Assembly (NCBI GenBank): GCA_007135355.1 | Contig: SLJA01000203.1 | Location: forward strand, 1-6,309 | Direction of reading: 5' to 3' | From: Wenzhouxiangella sp. | GTDB taxonomy: Bacteria; Pseudomonadota; Gammaproteobacteria; Xanthomonadales; Wenzhouxiangellaceae | Length of the DNA stretch: 6,309 nt | In this document: positions 1 to 4,645 of the stretch, one piece after another | Layout of the letters: every line of letters begins with the position of its first letter | Numbering within the stretch: the stretch's first letter is position 1 | The notes under the pieces: generated by a model | Seen by the model: the letters and a program-made list of their open reading frames with translations, nothing else | Databases searched by the model: none | What the model was told of the DNA's origin: nothing | Translations under genes and position numbers: made by a program

Positions 1-698
1 TCGATGCCTGGCGGCACCTCGGCACAGGCCTGCGCGCAGGCGATGCGCCAGCCGGCCTCTAGCGCGCGCAACTGCTCCAGCGACTCCGCCGCTTCCAGTG
101 CGCTGTCCGGCAGGTTCGCCCAGTCAGTCAGCGCCGCCACCCGATAAGCGTACAGGCCGATATGGCGACGGGCCGTGGACGGACGAAACACCTCGTCACG
201 CACGCACGGAATGGGCGCGCGCGAGAAATACAGCGCCCGCCCCCCGGAATCGCCGACCAATTTGACCACGTTGGGGTTGCGCCATTCCGCCTCAACCTCG
301 ATCGGACGCCACAGCGTGGCCATGCGAGCCCGGTGGTCCAGGGACAGCAGCTCGGCGACCTGGCGCAGGCAGGCGGCCGGCATCAGGGGTTCATCACCCT
401 GCAGATTGACCACGATCTCGTCGCCGGCCAGACCGAGCTGGCTTGCCGCCTCGGCCAGCCGGTCGGTGCCGGACTGGTGGCCCGGGTCGGTCATCACGAC
501 CAAGCCGCCTGCCTGCTTAACGACAGCGGCGATCTCCGCGCTGTCGGTGGCCACGTGAACCGATGCCGCATCCGCCTCGAGCGCGCGCTCCAGCACCCGG
601 ACGATCAAGGCGCGACCGCCCAGGTTGGCCAGCGGCTTGCACGGCAGGCGGGTCGAGGCCAGACGGGCCGGAATCAGAATGTGGAAGCGCAGACTCAT
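1..698 (-). CDS. kdsB: 3-deoxy-manno-octulosonate cytidylyltransferase (CMP-Kdo synthetase), 3' end cut off by window
   Basis: KdsB is the cytoplasmic enzyme that makes CMP-Kdo from CTP and Kdo, the activated sugar used for the LPS inner core. The frame is open from ATG at 698 to base 1, giving 232 residues; the family is about 250, so only some 15-20 residues (the region after the VPPGI sequence, where the family has VDTPEDLERVR) are missing. Visible motifs: N-terminal nucleotide loop ARLASTRLPCKPL (11-23), HQSGTDRLAE (74-83), the Mg-binding NLQGDEP (98-104), NPNVVKLV (141-148), ALYFSRAPIP (155-164), HIGLYAYR (179-186) and LEQLRALEAG (207-216). Residue 20 is Cys where E. coli KdsB has Gly, and residue 165 is Cys where E. 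coli has Trp. The start overlaps the lpxK stop as ATGA, with no strong Shine-Dalgarno sequence, so translation is probably coupled to lpxK. Identity is secure from the motif series. Confidence 0.96.
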   Translation of the reverse strand, partial: MSLRFHILIPARLASTRLPCKPLANLGGRALIVRVLERALEADAASVHVATDSAEIAAVVKQAGGLVVMTDPGHQSGTDRLAEAASQLGLAGDEIVVNLQGDEPLMPAACLRQVAELLSLDHRARMATLWRPIEVEAEWRNPNVVKLVGDSGGRALYFSRAPIPCVRDEVFRPSTARRHIGLYAYRVAALTDWANLPDSALEAAESLEQLRALEAGWRIACAQACAEVPPGI

Positions 699-1669
699 GG
701 TCGAAATTCTCGCACATGGCCGACCACAGCATCGATCAGCTCAGCCGGCAGCGTCGCCTCGACCTCCAGCACCTCGATCCCCGTCGGCATCGGGTCCAGC
801 GCGCGCAGCTTCACCGCATCCTTCGCCGTGGTGATGATCGGTCGGGCCAGTCCGGCCAGCTCAGGGCCGCGGTAGCGGTGGTGGTCGGGAAAAGCCTTGA
901 GCTCTACGCGCATGCCCAAACGCTCCAGCAGCGCCTGGAACTGCTCCGGATGACCGATGCCGCAGACCGCCGTGACCGACTGGCCCGAGCGGCTGGTCGG
1001 CTCTCGACGCACACGGTCATGGAGTCCGGTCAGGGCCATCGGGCGCAGTTCGAAGACCTCGCCTTCGGGCAGGTCCGGGGCGCTGCAGGGCGCGCGCAGC
1101 AGTACGTGATCGACCTGCTCCAGCCGCTCGACCGGGCAGCGCAACGGCCCGGCCGGCAGCAGGCGACCGTTGCCCAGTCCGAGTCCGCCGTCGAACACCA
1201 CGATTTCAAGGCTGCGCGGCAAGTCTCGATGCTGCAGGCCGTCGTCGGCGATCACCACCTCGGCGCCTGCCGACAGTGCGGCTTCCAGGGCCGTGCGGCG
1301 GCGGCGGGCAATCCATACCGGTACGTCTAGACTCGCCGCCATCAGGGCCGGTTCGTCGCCGACCCGGCCGGGGTCGTCACAGGACTGGACGCGCACGACC
1401 GCGCGGCCCGGCCTGCCGCCGTAGCCGCGGCTGATGATCGCCGGCTTCAGTCCGGCCTGCAGCAAGCTCCGCGCCAGAGCCATCACCACCGGGGTCTTGC
1501 CGGTGCCGCCGACGGTCAGGTTGCCGACCACGATCACCGGACACGGCGGCCGCTGGTCCGGACGCTGCCAGTTCGCGCCCAAACCGAGCCGATAGAGCCT
1601 GGACAGCCCGGTCCAGAAGGAGGACGGCCGGTTGCCATACCACAGGCGCTGGGCATAGCGTTCGAGCAT
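695..1669 (-). CDS. lpxK: Tetraacyldisaccharide 4'-kinase (lipid A biosynthesis)
   Basis: LpxK is the membrane-associated kinase that adds the 4'-phosphate to the tetraacyldisaccharide-1-phosphate precursor, giving lipid IVA. From ATG at 1669 the protein has 324 residues (E. coli 328). The N-terminal segment RLWYGNRPSSFWTGLSRLYR (8-27) is the hydrophobic membrane-anchoring helix region. Walker A/P-loop GNLTVGGTGKTP is at 49-60, SRGYGG at 80-85, GDEP at 104-107, DDGLQH at 142-147, GNGRLLPAGP at 166-175, GIGHP at 237-241, PDHH at 261-264 and TAKDAVK at 281-287. All match E. coli LpxK motifs in order. The open frame continues upstream into msbA, but residues there are an out-of-frame shadow. A GTG at 1678 (adds three residues) is an alternative start, with GAGCGAG placed 5 nt ahead of it; the ATG has no well-spaced ribosome site. 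It follows msbA by 19 bp and overlaps kdsB by 4 bp. Confidence 0.96.
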   Translation of the reverse strand: MLERYAQRLWYGNRPSSFWTGLSRLYRLGLGANWQRPDQRPPCPVIVVGNLTVGGTGKTPVVMALARSLLQAGLKPAIISRGYGGRPGRAVVRVQSCDDPGRVGDEPALMAASLDVPVWIARRRRTALEAALSAGAEVVIADDGLQHRDLPRSLEIVVFDGGLGLGNGRLLPAGPLRCPVERLEQVDHVLLRAPCSAPDLPEGEVFELRPMALTGLHDRVRREPTSRSGQSVTAVCGIGHPEQFQALLERLGMRVELKAFPDHHRYRGPELAGLARPIITTAKDAVKLRALDPMPTGIEVLEVEATLPAELIDAVVGHVREFRP

Positions 1670-1688
1670 CCGGCGCACGTGGGCTCGC

Positions 1689-3440
1689 TCAGTCTTCAAC
1701 CAGCTGCAATTTATGCAGATGGCGGTAGAGCCCGTCCGCGCGCTCGAGCAAGGTCTGATGCGTGCCCATTTCCACAATCCGGCCGCGATCCAGCACCACG
1801 ACCTGGTCAGCCCGCTGCACTGTCGCCAGGCGATGCGCAATCACCAGCGTCGTCCGGTTGGCCATCAACGCCGCCAACGCCGCCTGCACTGCACGCTCCG
1901 ACTCGGCATCCAAGGCCGAGGTGGCCTCGTCAAGGATCAAAATCGGCGCATCCTTGAGTAGCGCCCGGGCTATCGCCAGCCGCTGGCGCTGCCCCCCGGA
2001 CAGCAGCGAACCGGACTCGCCGATGATCGTATCCAGGCCCCGCGGCAACCGCTCGATGAACTCCATGGCGTGCGCCGCGATGGCCGCCCGCTCGACTTCT
2101 GCCCGGCTGACCTCGCCGGCCGCGCCGTAGCCAATATTCGCCGCCACGGTATCGTTGAACAAAACCACATCCTGACTGACCAGGGCGACCTGCCGCCGAA
2201 GCGCCGCCAGCCGATAGTCGCACACGTCCACACCATCGATCAGCACGCGGCCGTTCTGCGCCAGGTAAAACCGCGGCAGCAGCTTGGCCAACGTAGTTTT
2301 GCCCGACCCGGAGCGGCCGACCAGGGCGGTTACCGTTCCCGGCGCCAGGGTCAGGTTGATTTCGCGCAGCACCGGCTCGTCGGATTCGGGATAGGCGAAA
2401 CTCACTGACTCGAAGCGAACCTCCCCGCGCACACGCTCCACGCCCAGCGCACCCTCGTCGGTCTCGCCCGGCGTATCCAGCACCCGGAAAATGCTGTCGG
2501 CGGCAGCCAGGCCTTTTTCGATCACCACGTGCATCTTGGTCAAGCGCTTCAAAGGCGGGATGCAGGCCACCATGGCAGCCAACACCGACATGAAAATTCC
2601 GGCCGTGACCTCGGCGCGCATGAACTCGCTGGCCGCCATCACCAGCAGCATGATCACGGCCACGCCCGCGGCCAGCTGGATCATCGAAGACGACAGAAGC
2701 TGGGTGGCTGTAAGCTTCAGGTGAAGTATTCGATTATTTTCATTAATAATTGAAAATTTTGATTTTTCTAAATCCTTTCCACCGAATACCTTGATCACTT
2801 CATGGCCATTGACCGCTTCTTCCGTGACGTGGGTGACATTGCCCATGGAATCCTGGATACGGGTCGAAATGCGCCGGAAACGACGACTGATGACAGTGAC
2901 CACCAGCGCAATTACGGGCACCAGCAGCAACATCGTCAAGGTCAGCCGCCAAGACTGGATCAGCATGACAGTGAGCAGTGCGACCACGGTCAGGATGTCG
3001 CGCAGGGAGCCAATCAGCGCCGTGGTCGCAGCCTGAGCCACCTGCTCGGCGTTGTAGGTCACCCGCGAGATCATCTGACCCGACGAGTGGCGATCAAAAT
3101 AGGCCGATGGCAGTTCAAGATAGCGGGAAAAAAGATCGCCGCGCAGATCGGCGATCAGGCGGCGCCCGACCCATTCCATACCAAACACGCCACCGAAGTT
3201 ACCGAGAATGCGCAGCAGCACCGCCGCCATCACCAGCGCCGGCAGCCATGCACTCAAGACCGGTTCAGGCGTGGCGATGGTGTCGTCAATCAATGGCCGC
3301 AAAAGATAAAAGAACAGGCCTTGGCCGGCCGCGTCCAGAGCGACGGCGGCTACCGACAGCATAAACACGGCCTTCTGGCGCCGGATGTAGCTCAGCAGGC
3401 GACGATAAAGCGCCGGTCCCGCCGCTGCCGCGGACGTCAA
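1689..3440 (-). CDS. msbA: Lipid A export ABC transporter, fused permease/ATPase MsbA
   Basis: MsbA is the homodimeric inner-membrane flippase that moves lipid A-core from the cytoplasmic to the periplasmic leaflet using ATP. The 583-residue product equals the E. coli length (582). Residues 1-~320 form the six-helix transmembrane domain, including the family-typical YFDRHSSGQMISRVTYNAEQ (114-133) and the KVFGGKDLEKSKF intracellular loop (217-229). The ATPase domain has Walker A GRSGSGKT (375-382), Q-loop Gln423 in LVSQDVVLFNDTVAANI, signature LSGGQ (480-484), Walker B LILDEA (501-506, catalytic Glu505), D-loop SALD (508-511) and switch His536 in AHR. All catalytic residues are intact. The start is TTG: it overlaps the exbD stop as TTGA, and GGGGAGAG lies just upstream with 5 nt from its GGAG core. 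The next Met (27) would delete part of the first membrane helix. Codons for residues 219-243 are strikingly AT-rich. Confidence 0.97.
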   Translation of the reverse strand: MTSAAAAGPALYRRLLSYIRRQKAVFMLSVAAVALDAAGQGLFFYLLRPLIDDTIATPEPVLSAWLPALVMAAVLLRILGNFGGVFGMEWVGRRLIADLRGDLFSRYLELPSAYFDRHSSGQMISRVTYNAEQVAQAATTALIGSLRDILTVVALLTVMLIQSWRLTLTMLLLVPVIALVVTVISRRFRRISTRIQDSMGNVTHVTEEAVNGHEVIKVFGGKDLEKSKFSIINENNRILHLKLTATQLLSSSMIQLAAGVAVIMLLVMAASEFMRAEVTAGIFMSVLAAMVACIPPLKRLTKMHVVIEKGLAAADSIFRVLDTPGETDEGALGVERVRGEVRFESVSFAYPESDEPVLREINLTLAPGTVTALVGRSGSGKTTLAKLLPRFYLAQNGRVLIDGVDVCDYRLAALRRQVALVSQDVVLFNDTVAANIGYGAAGEVSRAEVERAAIAAHAMEFIERLPRGLDTIIGESGSLLSGGQRQRLAIARALLKDAPILILDEATSALDAESERAVQAALAALMANRTTLVIAHRLATVQRADQVVVLDRGRIVEMGTHQTLLERADGLYRHLHKLQLVED

Positions 3441-3862
3441 GGGCTCTCCCCGCGCTCGCTGATGGCAGCGATACCGACCCGGCGTACCCCTTCGGCGGCG
3501 GCAGCATCCAAGGCCAGCACAACCAGCCGATGGGAGGCTTCAGCATCGGCGCGTACAATCACCGGCGCGTCAGGTCGATCCGCCAGGCGCTCGGCCAGCG
3601 CGGCCTGCAGCGCCGGCCGGCTTACCTCGACCAGCAGTTGTTCGCTCACGAAGACCTGACCCGCGTCGGTGATCAAAATCTCGATGACTTCCGGTATCGC
3701 CTCCGACTCTACATTGGCCGCTTCCGGCAACTCGAGCCGCAACAAAGACTGGCGGTCAAATGTCGTCGACACCATGAAAAAAATCAGCAGCAGGAAGACC
3801 ACGTCAATCAACGATGTCAGGTTGATTTCGGGTTCCTCGCGTTCCTGTTCCTGCAGTCTCAT
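3437..3862 (-). CDS. exbD: ExbD/TolR-family biopolymer transport protein
   Basis: This is the small partner of an ExbB/ExbD (TolQ/TolR-like) proton-driven inner-membrane complex. The 141-residue product has the family layout: a short cytoplasmic N-terminus with EINLTSLIDVVFLLLIFFMV (12-31), which holds the single transmembrane helix and the invariant proton-relay Asp20 (equivalent to E. coli ExbD Asp25), followed by a periplasmic domain. The periplasmic part shows the family pattern LRLELPEAAN (41-50), IEILITDAGQVFV (60-72) and VIVRADAEASHRLVVLALDA (101-120). It starts 9 bp after the exbB stop without a clear Shine-Dalgarno sequence and overlaps msbA by 4 bases, so it should be co-translated with both. 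No TonB or TolA gene is present, so its energised partner cannot be read from the window. The symbol follows Pseudomonas, where an exbB/exbD-type pair lies between comEC and lpxK; TolR is less likely because pal/tolB/tolA are absent. Confidence 0.9.
   Translation of the reverse strand: MRLQEQEREEPEINLTSLIDVVFLLLIFFMVSTTFDRQSLLRLELPEAANVESEAIPEVIEILITDAGQVFVSEQLLVEVSRPALQAALAERLADRPDAPVIVRADAEASHRLVVLALDAAAAEGVRRVGIAAISERGESP
3444..3451 (-). promoter_or_regulatory. Ribosome binding site of msbA
   Basis: The minus strand reads GGGGAGAG followed by CCC and TTG. The GGAG core sits 5 nt before the TTG, inside the last codons of exbD. It is the main sequence support for choosing TTG at 3440 as the msbA start, since no ATG or GTG is suitably placed. 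Confidence 0.7.
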
Positions 3863-3871
3863 GATGATGGC

Positions 3872-4516
3872 TCAACGGTCGCTGCCGCGCGTGGGGAAAC
3901 GCTGGCGGCTGATCTGACCATGCTCGATGGCCTGCAAAAGCTGCAAAGCCTGGGCTTCCATCTGCAAAACATAGTCACGCACCAAGCCGCGAAAATAGCG
4001 ATAGAAAAAAAAGGTCGGTATTGCCACGGTCAGTCCCGCCGCGGTGGTAATCAAGGCCTCCGAAATACCGCCGGCCATTTCGTTGGGATCACCGACACCA
4101 TGGGCCAATATGGCGCTGAATACTCGAATCATGCCGATAACGGTTCCGAGCAGCCCCAGCAACGGGGTGATACCGGCAATTGTTCCCAGCGTGTTGAGAA
4201 ATCGCTCGAGGCTGTGGACCACCTGCCGCCCCGTATCTTCCACCGCTTCCTTGATGATTTCACGGCGGCGGTCGCGATGCTCAAGAGCGGCCGCCAGCAC
4301 CCGCCCCAGGGGCGAACTCAATCGCAACTGCTCGATATGCTGATGATCCAACTCCTCTTGAGACGCCCAGCGCCGGACTTGATCCGGCAGACCGGCGGGC
4401 AGCACCTTGCCGCGCCGCAGCGCCAGGAATCGCTCTAGGATGATGGCCAGGGCGATCACTGAACACAACAGAATAGGCACCATCAACCAGCCGCCAGCGA
4501 TCACGATTTCCAGCAT
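3872..4516 (-). CDS. exbB: MotA/TolQ/ExbB proton channel family protein
   Basis: This is the multi-pass subunit that forms the pentameric proton channel around ExbD. The 214-residue product has three predicted membrane helices: about 5-30 (VIAGGWLMVPILLCSVIALA and following), 108-136 and 150-176. The second and third carry the family signature: GTIAGITPLLGLLGTVIGMI (111-130) followed by ISEALITTAAGLTVAIP (151-167), with the polar Thr residues thought to line the proton path (Thr125 and Thr157/158). A soluble stretch with charged helices (35-105) separates helices one and two, as in the family. The length is short compared with E. coli ExbB (244) because the N-terminal periplasmic extension is missing, which makes it more TolQ-like. 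The start ATG has AAGGA 11 nt upstream. It leads the tightly packed exbB-exbD-msbA-lpxK-kdsB block. A T8 run in the FFFY codons (4005-4012) is a possible slippage site. Confidence 0.93.
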   Translation of the reverse strand: MLEIVIAGGWLMVPILLCSVIALAIILERFLALRRGKVLPAGLPDQVRRWASQEELDHQHIEQLRLSSPLGRVLAAALEHRDRRREIIKEAVEDTGRQVVHSLERFLNTLGTIAGITPLLGLLGTVIGMIRVFSAILAHGVGDPNEMAGGISEALITTAAGLTVAIPTFFFYRYFRGLVRDYVLQMEAQALQLLQAIEHGQISRQRFPTRGSDR

Positions 4517-4527
4517 GAACTCAACTG

Positions 4528-4532
4528 TCCTT
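4528..4532 (-). promoter_or_regulatory. Probable ribosome binding site of exbB
   Basis: The minus strand reads AAGGA, 11 nt ahead of the exbB ATG. The spacing is on the long side, but it is the only purine-rich match in the leader and it agrees with the family-consistent start (MLEIVIAGGW). Confidence 0.5.
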
Positions 4533-4570
4533 GTTTACGGATGACGCGGCCACTCGGCCCGAAGAGATTG

Positions 4571-4599
4571 ATGATAACGGCTTTGAGCCCGGCCGGCAG
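4571..4599 (-). promoter_or_regulatory. Weak candidate sigma-70 promoter upstream of exbB
   Basis: In the only real gap of the cluster (4517-4645, 129 bp between comEC and exbB) the minus strand has TATCAT (5 of 6 to TATAAT) at 4576-4571, with CTGCCG (3 of 6 to TTGACA) 17 bp upstream. The -10 is decent and the -35 poor. A promoter here would drive exbB-exbD-msbA-lpxK-kdsB independently of comEC, which fits the tight packing after the gap. I see no convincing intrinsic terminator hairpin with a T-tract in this gap, so read-through from comEC is also possible. Confidence 0.2.
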
Positions 4600-4645
4600 T
4601 TTGCCACGACCATACCGGCTCACGCAGGGGACACGGCAGCAACCG

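Noticed and set aside
162..1330. Two long overlapping plus-strand frames (162-875 and 563-1330) opposite kdsB and lpxK
   Set aside because: They overlap each other in different frames and oppose well-supported genes; the products are Arg/Gln-rich without motifs.
1670..1840. Upstream extension of lpxK to an ATG at 1840
   Set aside because: The extra 57 residues lie wholly within msbA in another frame and do not resemble LpxK, whose family N-terminus matches the ATG at 1669.
2802..3659. 285-codon plus-strand open frame opposite the msbA 5' half
   Set aside because: Composition is typical of an antisense shadow in GC-rich DNA, and it spans the exbD-msbA junction on the other strand.
3530..4438. 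302-codon plus-strand open frame opposite exbB and exbD
   Set aside because: It is antisense to two genes with clear family motifs, and its product is a low-complexity Gln/Arg/His-rich sequence with no recognisable domain.
4580..4600. Possible terminator hairpin after comEC around the GCCCGGCCGGC sequence
   Set aside because: The dyad is short and imperfect with no T-tract after it on the minus strand, so I do not call a terminator.
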